Shown piece by piece: positions 27,741-36,276 of a stretch of 64,000 bases of DNA; the first letter of the stretch is position 1, and every line of letters begins with the position of its first letter. The notes beneath the pieces are model-generated. The model made no database searches and was not told where the DNA came from. It worked only from the letters and a program-made list of their open reading frames with translations. The DNA is taken from assembly GCF_938023125.1 (NCBI RefSeq), contig NZ_CALHDW010000003.1, positions 47,481 through 111,480 on the forward strand, read 5' to 3'. The translations under genes were made by a program, and so were the position numbers. This DNA is from an uncultured Porphyromonas sp. Its GTDB lineage: Bacteria > Bacteroidota > Bacteroidia > Bacteroidales > Porphyromonadaceae.

Positions 27741-28562
27741 ATGGCAAAGAAAGAAACGCCAGCAAAGAAAGAACCTACCGCTCAAAAGCTGGAGGATGCC
27801 GCGTCGGTTGCCCAACAAGAAACCGCAGAAGAACGTGTAGCAAAGCGTCTCACCGCTTTGGCTCGCCTGCAGGCAACCCTATCGCGCATAGATGAAATTG
27901 AAATACTTCGTGGCGAACTTCCTCTCGAAGTTGAGAACATAGAGAATGACCTTGCTCAGTTGCAAACGCGTCTCGACAATACCGCATCTTCTGCCAAGAC
28001 TCTATCTCAATCTGTGACTGCAGAGCGCAGCAAGATAGCTCAGTCTCGCGAGTTGCTCGACAAATACAAGGCTCAAATAGATAATGTTCGCAATAATCGC
28101 GAGTATGACAACCTCTCAAAAGAGATTGAATTCCAAGAGCTAGAGATTACCCTCAGCGAGAAGAAAATACGCGAATACACCCAAGAGCTGCAAGCTCGCA
28201 AGGCTGATATTGCAAAATACAAGGAACAATTCGAACTCCGTGCAGGCGACCTAAAGGCCAAGAAGTCGGAGCTTGATAGCATCATACAGGAGACACACGA
28301 AGACGAAGAAAAGCTGCGCAAAGAAGCGGCTAAGCAAGAAAAAGAGATCCAAGATCCCCGTGTGCTTGCTTTCTTCCACCGCATTCGCAATGGAGCTCGC
28401 AACGGACTAGCCGTTGTACCCATCGACCGTGAGTCTTGTGGCGGATGCTTCAATCGCATTCCCCCTCAGCGTCAGCTCGAAATCAAACTCCACAAAAAAG
28501 AGATTATTTGCGAGTATTGCGGACGTATCATTATCGACCCAGATCTACTCAAAATGCAATAA
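27741..28562 (+). CDS. Coiled-coil protein with C4 zinc ribbon (DUF164/CT398 type)
   Basis: A 273-residue protein. After a charged Lys/Ala-rich tail, residues about 35-205 are predicted long coiled coil with heptad-like Leu/Ile. The C-terminus is a zinc ribbon with paired cysteines (SCGGCFNRIPP and ICEYCGRII). This is the architecture of the CT398/HP0958-like family, linked in other bacteria to secretion or RNA binding. Genes of this type are often found beside the NIF3-like gene, as here. Exact role unknown. Confidence 0.85.
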   Translation: MAKKETPAKKEPTAQKLEDAASVAQQETAEERVAKRLTALARLQATLSRIDEIEILRGELPLEVENIENDLAQLQTRLDNTASSAKTLSQSVTAERSKIAQSRELLDKYKAQIDNVRNNREYDNLSKEIEFQELEITLSEKKIREYTQELQARKADIAKYKEQFELRAGDLKAKKSELDSIIQETHEDEEKLRKEAAKQEKEIQDPRVLAFFHRIRNGARNGLAVVPIDRESCGGCFNRIPPQRQLEIKLHKKEIICEYCGRIIIDPDLLKMQ

Positions 28563-28597
28563 ACACCTTTTGAGTATCTCCTCCTAATATAAATGTA

Positions 28598-28638
28598 GGG
28601 TGTATCAGAAGTAACAACTTTTGGTACGCCCTCTTTTT
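28598..28638 (+). terminator. Terminator of the aspS operon
   Basis: AGGGTGTA (28598-28605) pairs with TACGCCCT (28625-28632) with one G-U pair, with more pairing inside, then CTTTTTG. Confidence 0.75.
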
Positions 28639-28651
28639 GTAAATTCGCCTT

Positions 28652-30073
28652 ATGAAGACGAATCCTCAGATCTATCATCACCCCCTGATGCGCACCATGC
28701 GGCAAAGTATCCGTCGCTATCAACTCTTGGAGCCACACGCTTCGGTACTCGTAGCCCTAAGTGGAGGGGCTGATTCGGTGGCCCTACTACTTGCCTTACA
28801 GATTACTGAGTATCACCCAATTGCCATACATTGCAATTTCCATTTGAGGGGAGAAGAAAGCCTACGAGATGAGCAATTCTGCCGAGATCTCACAGCTCAA
28901 TTGGGGATTGAATTAGAGGTGTATCACTTCGATACTCGTGCCTATGCCTCCACCCACCGGCTATCCGTGGAGGTGGCCGCTCGTGACCTCCGCTATCAAG
29001 TTTTTGAGCAAGAAGCCTCCAAACGGGGCATCGAAGCCATCGCCGTAGCCCATCACTTGCAAGACAATGTAGAGACCCTTTTGGGGAATCTCTCTCGGGG
29101 GACAGGGCTTACCGGGCTCCGTGGCATTCGCCCCCAACGTGGCTCAATTATCCGTCCTTTACTTGAGGTGCACCCCAAAGAAATACACGATTTTCTCGCT
29201 CTATTGGGACAATCGTTTTGTAGCGACAGCACCAATCAAGACACCTCCATCAAGCGAAATGCTATCCGTCATCGCATCATTCCTCTTTTCCAAGAACTCA
29301 ATCCCCAATTCCTTACCACCTCCAGAAGCACACTGGCACACCTGCGGGACGCCGAGACTATATACCAAAAAGGCATCGAAGCACTACTTACAGAAGCACG
29401 TGTACCTCAGCCCTTTCCCATCACTTATACCGCTATATCAACCTATAAAGTAGAGAGCCTACTCCGCTCGGGCGTTGCCCATACCCTACTCCATTATATT
29501 ATGGAGGGAAAAGGATTTTCTGCCGATGCAATCGAGCAATTTTCGGCACAACTCTCATCTTCGCAACCTGTTAGTATTACGGCAAACAACTATACATTGG
29601 AATGTCGCAAAGGGCTACTCCACCTCATCTCCAAACCTCCAAGAGAGAAAGAAGAAGCCGTGGAATACCTTCGCATAGACTCGAACCAAGGGGAGATAAG
29701 CACCTCCTACGGCATTTTTTCCTACTCCATCCACGAAAAGAATGAAGCTATCCCCACTTCTCCTCTCTCTATCGTGCTGGATTGGGATGCCCTAAGTCTG
29801 CACTGCTCTGATGCTAAAGGCGAGGTTACCCTCTCTATTTCCTCAATAGATCCGGAGGAAAAGATACAACCCTTTGGGCTTAAAGGGCGGAAAACGATCC
29901 ATAAGATATTCAACGAAAAAGGGGTGGTACCGGCGCTCTTTTCTTCCATCCCCCTACTTCGGGCTTGTGAGCAACCGCTCTGGTTAGTGCCCCTACAGCG
30001 CACGGAGGCTTTTACTGTCACCCCCGACACCCATTGTTATCTACAACTCACCTACTCCCCTATCGTGGAATAA
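28652..30073 (+). CDS. tilS: tRNA(Ile)-lysidine synthetase
   Basis: A 473-residue N-type ATP pyrophosphatase that converts C34 of the AUA-reading tRNA-Ile to lysidine. The PP-loop is SGGADS (residues 37-42). Other blocks are HCNFHLRGEES, VAVAHHLQDNVETLL and the C-terminal TilS domain (KIQPFGLKGRKTIHKIF). The frame opens at 28652, but homologues usually begin near MRQSIRRYQLL, so ATG 28688 or 28697 is also possible; the first ATG is only about 15 bases after the terminator U-run. Essential function. Confidence 0.93.
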   Translation: MKTNPQIYHHPLMRTMRQSIRRYQLLEPHASVLVALSGGADSVALLLALQITEYHPIAIHCNFHLRGEESLRDEQFCRDLTAQLGIELEVYHFDTRAYASTHRLSVEVAARDLRYQVFEQEASKRGIEAIAVAHHLQDNVETLLGNLSRGTGLTGLRGIRPQRGSIIRPLLEVHPKEIHDFLALLGQSFCSDSTNQDTSIKRNAIRHRIIPLFQELNPQFLTTSRSTLAHLRDAETIYQKGIEALLTEARVPQPFPITYTAISTYKVESLLRSGVAHTLLHYIMEGKGFSADAIEQFSAQLSSSQPVSITANNYTLECRKGLLHLISKPPREKEEAVEYLRIDSNQGEISTSYGIFSYSIHEKNEAIPTSPLSIVLDWDALSLHCSDAKGEVTLSISSIDPEEKIQPFGLKGRKTIHKIFNEKGVVPALFSSIPLLRACEQPLWLVPLQRTEAFTVTPDTHCYLQLTYSPIVE

Positions 30074-30132
30074 AGGATACCCATCTGAATGCAACTCCTT
30101 AATGTGAAAAGCAACCATAGTATAAAGGCTAT

Positions 30133-31227
30133 ATGAAGAATTATTCAGGGAAACTACAGCAACTGTTATATTTGATAACATCTCTCCTGGTGGTCATGGC
30201 CGTAAGTCTGAGCAGAGACGGAAAAGTCTTAGGACGAGATCTGAAGCAGCAACAAGAAGAGGCTACTAAGACGGACACAATGACCCTTCTTAACGATGGT
30301 TCTATACGATTAAATACTACGGAACTAGGGAAAGACATCATAGGCTATGCAGGTACCGTACCTTTGGAAATCACTTTGCAAGATGGTAGAATTAAAAGTG
30401 TCAATCCCCTCCCAAATTCAGAGACACCCGAATTCTTTGAGTCGGCATCAGTACTTCTTAGTGAGTGGGATGGACTGACCCTAGAGGAGGCACAGCAGCT
30501 GAAGGTAGACGGAGTATCCGGTGCAACATTCTCATCAAAGGCTATCATCGAGAACGTGCAGCGAGGACTTCAGTACGCGGCGAATAATCCCGTAAAGGGA
30601 TCAATCTGGTCAGATTTCGACCTTTCTGCTAAGGCTATAGCCGGACTAATCGTCGTACTCTTAGCGGCCATTGTACCGCTTTTTGTTCGAGATAAACGCT
30701 ACCGGATAGCTCAGCAAATCCTTAATGTTGTCGTACTCGGTTTCTGGTGCGGCTCGTTTCTGAACTACACATCAATGATCAGCTATATGTCAAATGGGAT
30801 GAATGTAGTAGCGCTAATCATACCGGTTATCATGCTTATTACCGCCTTTGTGTATCCCCTTTTTGGCAAGAAATCATACTACTGTACGCACGTGTGTCCG
30901 TTTGGCTCATTGCAAGAGCTAGCAGGGAAATGCGTAAAATACAAGATCAAAATGAAGCCAAAGACGATCAAACTCTTGGATATATTTCGTCAGGTCTTAT
31001 GGGCCGTACTCATGCTATGCCTATGGACCGGCATATGGTTCGATTGGATCGATTACGAGCCCTTCTCTGCCTTTATCTTCCAATCAGCCTCATGGGTGGT
31101 CATTGCCATTGCTATCCTGTTTGTAGGCCTCTCCACAGTGCTTATGCGCCCCTACTGTAGCTTTGTTTGTCCCACAGGTTATCTCCTTAAGTGCAGTCAA
31201 TATTCAACTCCCCAAAACAAAAAATAA
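30133..31227 (+). CDS. Membrane FMN-binding / 4Fe-4S electron transfer protein (NosR/NapH-like)
   Basis: A 364-residue membrane protein. An N-terminal helix (residues 7-27) leads to an FMN-binding domain (about 50-155) with the flavinylation motif SGAT; Thr132 is the likely covalent FMN site. Four to five hydrophobic helices follow, with two cysteine motifs facing a bundled domain: CTHVCPFGSLQELAGKC and CSFVCPTGYLLKC, each like a 4Fe-4S site. This is the plan of extracytosolic flavin electron-transfer proteins, which need ApbE for flavinylation; no apbE is in view. The downstream nitroreductase starts 5 bases after the stop and is the likely electron acceptor or partner. Confidence 0.82.
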   Translation: MKNYSGKLQQLLYLITSLLVVMAVSLSRDGKVLGRDLKQQQEEATKTDTMTLLNDGSIRLNTTELGKDIIGYAGTVPLEITLQDGRIKSVNPLPNSETPEFFESASVLLSEWDGLTLEEAQQLKVDGVSGATFSSKAIIENVQRGLQYAANNPVKGSIWSDFDLSAKAIAGLIVVLLAAIVPLFVRDKRYRIAQQILNVVVLGFWCGSFLNYTSMISYMSNGMNVVALIIPVIMLITAFVYPLFGKKSYYCTHVCPFGSLQELAGKCVKYKIKMKPKTIKLLDIFRQVLWAVLMLCLWTGIWFDWIDYEPFSAFIFQSASWVVIAIAILFVGLSTVLMRPYCSFVCPTGYLLKCSQYSTPQNKK

Positions 31228-31232
31228 ACGAT

Positions 31233-31868
31233 ATGAAGACTTCAACGATTCTCAATGTAACACTCGCTATTGCACTTGTATTCCTCTGCTATAAGCTTGC
31301 AGTAACCGAGGGTAAGAGGGCTCAAAAACAGGAAACCTCTGAGGTGGTTCTCAATAATATTCTCGAGCGCACATCTGTCCGCTCCTATCTAGACAAGTCT
31401 ATCGAAGATGATAAGATTGAAAAGCTGCTCCGGGCCGGGATGGCAGCTCCAACGGCCGTAAACAAACAGCCCTGGCACTTTGTCGTTGTTACGGATAAGA
31501 GTTTGCTACAAAAGCTTGCTAAGGCCAATCCCTACGCAGAGATGGTGGCTAGAGCTCCGCTAGCTATCGTGGTCTGTGGCGACATGACCAAGGCGCTCGA
31601 TGGCAACGCCCGTGAGTTTTGGGTTCAAGATTGCTCTGCAGCTTCAGAGAATATTCTCCTAGCTGCTACCGGGCTGGGACTAGGATCCGTATGGACCGGC
31701 ACCTACCCTTCAGAAGAGCGCTGCGCCGCTGTATCTGAGGTGCTTGGGCTCCCCGAGACTTTAATCCCGCTGAATACCATTGTTATAGGTTACCCTGATG
31801 GTGAGGTAACCCCCAAAGACAAATGGCAGGAGAGCAACATCTCCTACAATATGTACAACGAGGAATAA
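31233..31868 (+). CDS. Membrane-anchored nitroreductase-family protein
   Basis: A 211-residue protein. An N-terminal hydrophobic anchor (about residues 5-21, ILNVTLAIALVFLCYKLAV) is followed by a nitroreductase fold with the FMN contact block RTSVRSYLDKSI, AAPTAVNKQPWHFVVV, and GLGSVWTGTYP. Start ATG 31233 was chosen because it gives the anchor directly; the longer frame begins inside the upstream gene. Nitroreductases are normally cytoplasmic, so an exported one next to a flavin/Fe-S membrane protein suggests an extracytoplasmic reductase. The substrate is unknown. Confidence 0.8.
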   Translation: MKTSTILNVTLAIALVFLCYKLAVTEGKRAQKQETSEVVLNNILERTSVRSYLDKSIEDDKIEKLLRAGMAAPTAVNKQPWHFVVVTDKSLLQKLAKANPYAEMVARAPLAIVVCGDMTKALDGNAREFWVQDCSAASENILLAATGLGLGSVWTGTYPSEERCAAVSEVLGLPETLIPLNTIVIGYPDGEVTPKDKWQESNISYNMYNEE

Positions 31869-31940
31869 AGAGAATCCAGAGATATGCCTCCGATGATTGT
31901 GGGAGGCAGAGACTGAGATCTTAAACTAACACAATAAAAG

Positions 31941-31986
31941 TCTGCCCCAAGTGCCTATCACACAACGGATAGATACTTGGGACAGA
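31941..31986 (-). terminator. Terminator between the nitroreductase gene and rmuC
   Basis: An interrupted inverted repeat (TCTG / CAGA, CCCAAGT / ACTTGGG, CTATC / GATAG) spans the gap between the convergent genes. On the minus strand it is followed by CTTTTATTGT, so it best serves rmuC; it may also stop plus-strand transcripts. Confidence 0.65.
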
Positions 31987-32006
31987 ACCTTATAATAGAG
32001 TAAAGA

Positions 32007-33350
32007 TTACTCCGTAGGGGGCAAAATACTCGTCGGGATATTCTTGGTATTCTTGACGCCCAATTCCCGTAATTGCTCCATCTGATGGATAAAGTTTCCT
32101 CGCCCCTCGCTCAATTGCCCTCGTGCCTTGCGCAGGCTCTCTGTTGCCTTTACCATCTTCTCTTCCGTCTCTACAAGCGTAGCTGCATAAATGCAAAACT
32201 TGTCGTACATGGAACTGGCACGCTGTACAATCTCTTCCACATTTTTAATTTGACGATCGCGCTGCCACATATCTTGCGCCATGCGCAGCACGGCGATCAA
32301 ATTGGTACCATTAATGAGCACAACCCCCTTTGCGTATGCCGATTCCCAGAGAGAGGAGTCTTGCATGAGAGCCAGAGTATAAGCCGGTTCATTGGGGATA
32401 AATAGTACGACAAAGTCGGGAGCCCCCTTTACAAACTCGGGATAACGCTTGGCCGATAGTTCCATAATATGCTTGCGCACACTATCGAGATGCTCTTGAG
32501 CAAAACGCTTACGCTCCTCATCATCTTCCGTGGCAGCATATCTGCTATAAGCCGTAAGACTGACCTTACTATCGATCACCATGGCTCCACCATTGGGGTA
32601 GCGCACGATCACATCGGGGCGCAGAGCACTTCTCTCACCCGCAGGATGCACAACGTCTCCCTGCTCATCTCGCAACGTCTCTTGCACCATATACTCCTCA
32701 CCACGCCGCAAGCCACTTGACTGCAAAATGTTCTCAAGAATCATCTCGCCCCAGTCCCCCTGCACTTTGCTATCCCCCTTGAGGGCTTTGATAAGAGCAT
32801 TCGTCTCGGTACTTAGCGTGCCGCTCTGCTGCATTAGATCTCGGATGGTACTTTGCAGCGAGATACGCTCGCGCGACTCAGCACTATAGGTCTCCTCCAC
32901 CCTCTTGCCAAGGCGTTCTATATCCTCCCGGAGGGGGCGAAGGGTCTCCTCGTTGCGTACTCCTAAGGTTTTGGAGCGCTCTTCTACAATCTGCGTCGCA
33001 ATCTCTTTGAACTGCAATTGAAGCTCTTTGGCTTGGTCTTGATTCTTCTGCCTTGCCTCCTCAAGTGCACGTTGCAGATGCTGGCACTCTACCTGCCAAC
33101 GATAGCTCTCATGCTCTAGGTTCTCCTTTTCGTTCCTCAATTGCTCAAGGGAGCTTTGCCTTTGCTCACGCTCCTCGGTTACTCTTCGGATTTCCTCCTT
33201 TTGCATAGCGATAAGAGTGCGATTCGCTACCACCTCTGCTTGCTCTTGCTCCCTTTTTTCCCTGATTGACAAAGAAATACGATGTTCTCTCAGAAGCAAA
33301 AAACAAAGACAAACAACAACGATAATCGCTGCGATAAGGGAATATATCAT
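32007..33350 (-). CDS. rmuC: DNA recombination protein RmuC
   Basis: A 447-residue protein with an N-terminal membrane helix (SLIAAIIVVVCLCFLLL), a long coiled coil (about 25-150, Glu/Gln/Arg-rich) and the RmuC nuclease-like domain (VQGDWGEMILENILQSSGL, RPDVIVRYPNGGAMVIDSK read in parts, FVVLFIPNEPAYTLA, NGTNLIAVLRMAQDMW). RmuC restrains recombination at inverted repeats in E. coli. TACCTTTG lies 30 bases upstream on the minus strand. Confidence 0.93.
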   Translation of the reverse strand: MIYSLIAAIIVVVCLCFLLLREHRISLSIREKREQEQAEVVANRTLIAMQKEEIRRVTEEREQRQSSLEQLRNEKENLEHESYRWQVECQHLQRALEEARQKNQDQAKELQLQFKEIATQIVEERSKTLGVRNEETLRPLREDIERLGKRVEETYSAESRERISLQSTIRDLMQQSGTLSTETNALIKALKGDSKVQGDWGEMILENILQSSGLRRGEEYMVQETLRDEQGDVVHPAGERSALRPDVIVRYPNGGAMVIDSKVSLTAYSRYAATEDDEERKRFAQEHLDSVRKHIMELSAKRYPEFVKGAPDFVVLFIPNEPAYTLALMQDSSLWESAYAKGVVLINGTNLIAVLRMAQDMWQRDRQIKNVEEIVQRASSMYDKFCIYAATLVETEEKMVKATESLRKARGQLSEGRGNFIHQMEQLRELGVKNTKNIPTSILPPTE

Positions 33351-33379
33351 ACTGCTTTAGGGTATTACTCTACAGACTT

Positions 33380-33387
33380 CAAAGGTA
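33380..33387 (-). promoter_or_regulatory. Promoter -7 box for rmuC
   Basis: TACCTTTG on the minus strand, leader about 25 bases to the ATG at 33350. Confidence 0.6.
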
Positions 33388-33472
33388 CAATATTCCACCC
33401 CATCTGACCTATAAATACACACTTTATAGCAATTTGTGTACCTATCTGTACCCTCAATTCATAAATAAGAGC

Positions 33473-33480
33473 TACTTTTG
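33473..33480 (+). promoter_or_regulatory. Promoter -7 box for the acyl-CoA ligase gene
   Basis: TACTTTTG matches TAnnTTTG; the ATG is 22 bases downstream. It is divergent to the rmuC promoter 86 bases away. Confidence 0.6.
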
Positions 33481-33502
33481 CACAGCTAAAGAATAACTGT
33501 GC

Positions 33503-35212
33503 ATGAATACGTACACGAACGACGATATAAATAGAAACCTACTAAAGGTAATCGAAGATACCTTCAAAGAGTGTTTTGACTTACCAGCATTTACCGACTA
33601 CGATACGGACGAAACATTCACCTATGGTAACGCTGCCCAAGAGATTGCACGCCTCCATGCCCTCTTCCGTACTGCAGATATAAAAGCCGGAGACAAGGTG
33701 GCCCTCATGGGAGCGGACTCGGCTCGCTGGTGCATTATATTTATTGCCACTATTACCTATGGTGCGGTCATTGTACCCATCCTGCAAGACTTCAATCCTC
33801 AGGATGCTGAGCGTATTATTGATCATAGCGACTCCCGTGTTCTGTTCCTAGACCAGAAGCTCCGCACCGCTATCGACCTCGATCATTGCCCCCAGGTAGA
33901 GATACTGATGGGGATAGAAGAGCTGGATATAGTACGCATCACTAAGCAAGATGAGGGGTACGAAAATACTATAAGGGAGTCTATTGCTCACCGCGAGCGA
34001 TGGAAACTCTACACCGAGGGCGGTAACTTCGACCGTGAGAGCATCTGCTTTGCTCAGCGAGACAATAGCGAGGTAATGTACATCAACTACACAAGTGGTA
34101 CTACAGGGGTAAGTAAGGGTGTACTTCTTACCGGACAAAACATAGCGGGTAATGCCCTCTATGCTCACCGACTCGACCTCATGTATCGGGGGCATCGCGA
34201 GCTCTGCTTCTTGCCTCTAGCACACGCCTACAGCTGTGCATTCAATTTGGTAACCCCCATCACCATGGGGGCGCACGTGACCATATTGGGCAAAGTTCCC
34301 TCTCCCCGTGTTATCATGGCCGCCTTTACCAAGGTACGCCCACAACTCATCATAACCGTTCCCCTCATCCTGGAGAAGATCTACAAGCAGGCAATTGCTC
34401 CCAAGCTAGAGCAACCTCTTATTAAGTTCCTCACCCACATACCCGGGGTCAAAAGCATCGTATACAAGAGCATCCGACGCAAACTCGAGCAGGCACTAGG
34501 GGGAGAGTTTTACGAAGTAATTGTAGGTGGAGCCGCCCTATCGGAGCAGGTGGGTCGCTTCCTAAAGAAGATCCATTTCCCCCTAACAGTAGGGTATGGG
34601 ATGACCGAGTGCGGCCCCCTTATCAGCTACGAAAACCACAAACGCTGGGTAGCCGGGAGCTGTGGCAAGCCCCTCAGCACCATGGAAGTACGCATCGTAC
34701 GCGAAGAAGGCGCCCCCCTCAATACCCCCGGAGAGATACAAGTACGAGGCATGAATGTATGCCAGGGATACTATAAAAATCCGGAAGCCAATGAGCAGCT
34801 CTTCACCTCCGATGGCTGGATGCATACGGGCGACCTCGGCACCTTAGACCGCCACAACAACCTATACATACGTGGGCGCTCTAAGACCATGATCCTCTCC
34901 AGCAATGGGCAGAATATCTATCCCGAGGAGATCGAAGAAAAGATCAACGGCTTCGCCCTCGTGGCAGAGAGCCTAGTGGTACGTAGAGGCGACCGACTCG
35001 TAGCCCTTATCGTACCCGATCCCGAGGTAGCCCAACGCGAAGGACTCAGCCCCGAGGCCGCTTGGCAGCGAATTGAAGAGTTCCGAGCACAACTCAACAA
35101 TCAAGTAGCTGCCTACGAAAAGGTCACTCGCTTTATTCTACAAGAAGAGCCTTTTGTAAAGACTCCCAAACGAAGCATTAAACGATTCCTCTACGAAGAG
35201 AAGAATGGCTAA
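33503..35212 (+). CDS. AMP-dependent long-chain acyl-CoA ligase
   Basis: A 569-residue adenylate-forming enzyme. Motif A3 is INYTSGTTGVSKGVLLT; later blocks are VGYGMTECGPLISY, HTGDLGTLD and the C-terminal lysine region KTPKRSIKRFLY. The family activates fatty acids to acyl-CoA via acyl-AMP; the closest type by eye is FadD15-like bacterial AMP-binding enzymes. The chain length or actual acid cannot be read from the sequence. It is a single-gene unit with its own promoter and terminator. Confidence 0.88.
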   Translation: MNTYTNDDINRNLLKVIEDTFKECFDLPAFTDYDTDETFTYGNAAQEIARLHALFRTADIKAGDKVALMGADSARWCIIFIATITYGAVIVPILQDFNPQDAERIIDHSDSRVLFLDQKLRTAIDLDHCPQVEILMGIEELDIVRITKQDEGYENTIRESIAHRERWKLYTEGGNFDRESICFAQRDNSEVMYINYTSGTTGVSKGVLLTGQNIAGNALYAHRLDLMYRGHRELCFLPLAHAYSCAFNLVTPITMGAHVTILGKVPSPRVIMAAFTKVRPQLIITVPLILEKIYKQAIAPKLEQPLIKFLTHIPGVKSIVYKSIRRKLEQALGGEFYEVIVGGAALSEQVGRFLKKIHFPLTVGYGMTECGPLISYENHKRWVAGSCGKPLSTMEVRIVREEGAPLNTPGEIQVRGMNVCQGYYKNPEANEQLFTSDGWMHTGDLGTLDRHNNLYIRGRSKTMILSSNGQNIYPEEIEEKINGFALVAESLVVRRGDRLVALIVPDPEVAQREGLSPEAAWQRIEEFRAQLNNQVAAYEKVTRFILQEEPFVKTPKRSIKRFLYEEKNG

Positions 35213-35244
35213 CATGCCTAGCCGGTAGGCCTGCATTATATGGA

Positions 35245-35286
35245 AAGAGGCAATTCCCCCTACGGAGTTGCCTCTTCTTGTTTTCT
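35245..35286 (+). terminator. Terminator after the acyl-CoA ligase gene
   Basis: Perfect 9-bp stem AAGAGGCAA (35245-35253) / TTGCCTCTT (35268-35276), followed by CTTGTTTTCT. Confidence 0.75.
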
Positions 35287-35339
35287 CTTCCCTCTAGGAA
35301 GGCAATAGTTCCTGAGAATCTTATTGATCCCCAAAGGGC

Positions 35340-35600
35340 TTTTCTTTTCCACCCAAAACGACTCCCCTATTCCAGCCAAAAACACCTTCCCATTCTGCCT
35401 GAAAAATCTCAGAATTCTACCCTAAAAATCTTTTGCTACAGGCCTAGAATTAAAATTTTCTTGGGCAGAGTTTCATCCCCCTCTCCCAAAGCTTCCCAAG
35501 CCTGGCAGTAGCTGAGAGGGTATTTTGCCTCCACTTTCCATTCAAACGAGGGCAAGAGCAAAAAAATCTGATCTACAGAGAAAAAATTCTTTTCCTCCAT
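35340..35600. repeat. AT-rich intergenic repeat block, copy B
   Basis: Runs of TTTTC, AAAATC and the words CTGCC and GGGCAG flank an imperfect palindrome, with AATTCTA and TAGAATT as the inner arms (about 35413-35453). AAAATTTTCT is shared with copy A. There is no credible gene between 35290 and 35680. Confidence 0.4.
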
Positions 35601-35681
35601 AAAAAACTAAAAACCAAATATATAGGACATAAGCAACCCCTTAGACGCTAGTCGGAACGCAAAAAAGTTCCCCCAAGGGTA

Positions 35682-35711
35682 TTGCGCATTAGAAATTAAG
35701 TAGTACCTTTG
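35682..35711 (+). promoter_or_regulatory. Promoter of the tRNA-Arg/tRNA-Lys unit
   Basis: TTG (35682-35684) and TACCTTTG (35704-35711), 19-base spacer; the first tRNA starts 31 bases later. Confidence 0.7.
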
Positions 35712-35742
35712 CATTCGGAAATCGATAACGCCTATTAGGACT

Positions 35743-35816
35743 GGCCGATTAGCTCAACTGAATAGAGCATCTGACTACGGATCAGAAGGTTGCAGGTTTG
35801 AATCCTGCATCGGTCA
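35743..35816 (+). tRNA. tRNA-Arg (anticodon ACG)
   Basis: A 74-base cloverleaf. The acceptor stem GGCCGAT pairs with ATCGGTC (one G-U). The anticodon arm TCTGA-CTACGGA-TCAGA puts ACG at the anticodon; the T-loop is GTTTGAATC-like. The 3' CCA is not encoded. A34 would be modified to inosine to read CGU/CGC/CGA. Confidence 0.93.
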
Positions 35817-35869
35817 CTATCGAGAAGCGGGAGAGGCGATTCCCAAAAAAGTCACCAAGTAAGGTGCAT

Positions 35870-35945
35870 GACTCCGTAGCTCAGTTGGTAGAGCAACTGA
35901 CTCTTAATCAGTGGGTCGAGAGTTCGAGCCTCTCCGGGGTCACCA
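35870..35945 (+). tRNA. tRNA-Lys (anticodon CTT)
   Basis: A 76-base cloverleaf including an encoded CCA end. The acceptor GACTCCG pairs with CGGGGTC; the D-arm is GCTCAGTTGGTAGAGC; the anticodon arm ACTGA-CTCTTAA-TCAGT gives CTT; the T-loop is GTTCGAGCC. It follows tRNA-Arg after 53 bases and is closed by the terminator at 35964. Confidence 0.95.
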
Positions 35946-35963
35946 TCTGACAAACAAATTTTA

Positions 35964-35988
35964 GCCCTCAACACTGAGGGCTTTTTTG
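35964..35988 (+). terminator. Terminator after tRNA-Lys
   Basis: GCCCTCA (35964-35970), loop ACAC, TGAGGGC (35975-35981), then TTTTTTG. Confidence 0.9.
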
Positions 35989-36192
35989 TTGCCCTAATGA
36001 GTGGTGGGGATTCTTCTCTCCCTACACTAGTGGAGCCCTCTTGCGCCCTCAAGGGCAACAAAAACAATATCACCTATACTTCCCTATTCCACTCTGCTCT
36101 TCTCTTCCTTTAGTAGTTCAAGGGGCTCTCTTTGTACTATTTCCTCTCGGCTCTCTTCTCTACAAGCCCAAGAGAAGGATGAATCAGGGCAC
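35989..36192. other. Gap between the tRNA unit and the outer-membrane protein gene
   Basis: About 200 bases of pyrimidine-rich sequence with no gene or clear structure, between two convergent terminators. Confidence 0.5.
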
Positions 36193-36220
36193 AAAAAAGG
36201 GGTAGAAACAAATCTACCCC
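36193..36220 (-). terminator. Terminator of the minus-strand outer-membrane protein gene
   Basis: On the minus strand GGGGTAGA and TCTACCCC form an 8-bp stem with a 6-base loop, followed by TTTTTTG. Confidence 0.85.
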
Positions 36221-36276
36221 TCTCTCTATATACATACCCATCCTAAGCGGGAATACCCCTGCTAGTAGGGCTGAGA

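Noticed and set aside
35278..35511. 77-residue open frame in the gap before tRNA-Arg
   Set aside because: It lies in the AT-rich repeat block and reads like low-complexity translation of it.
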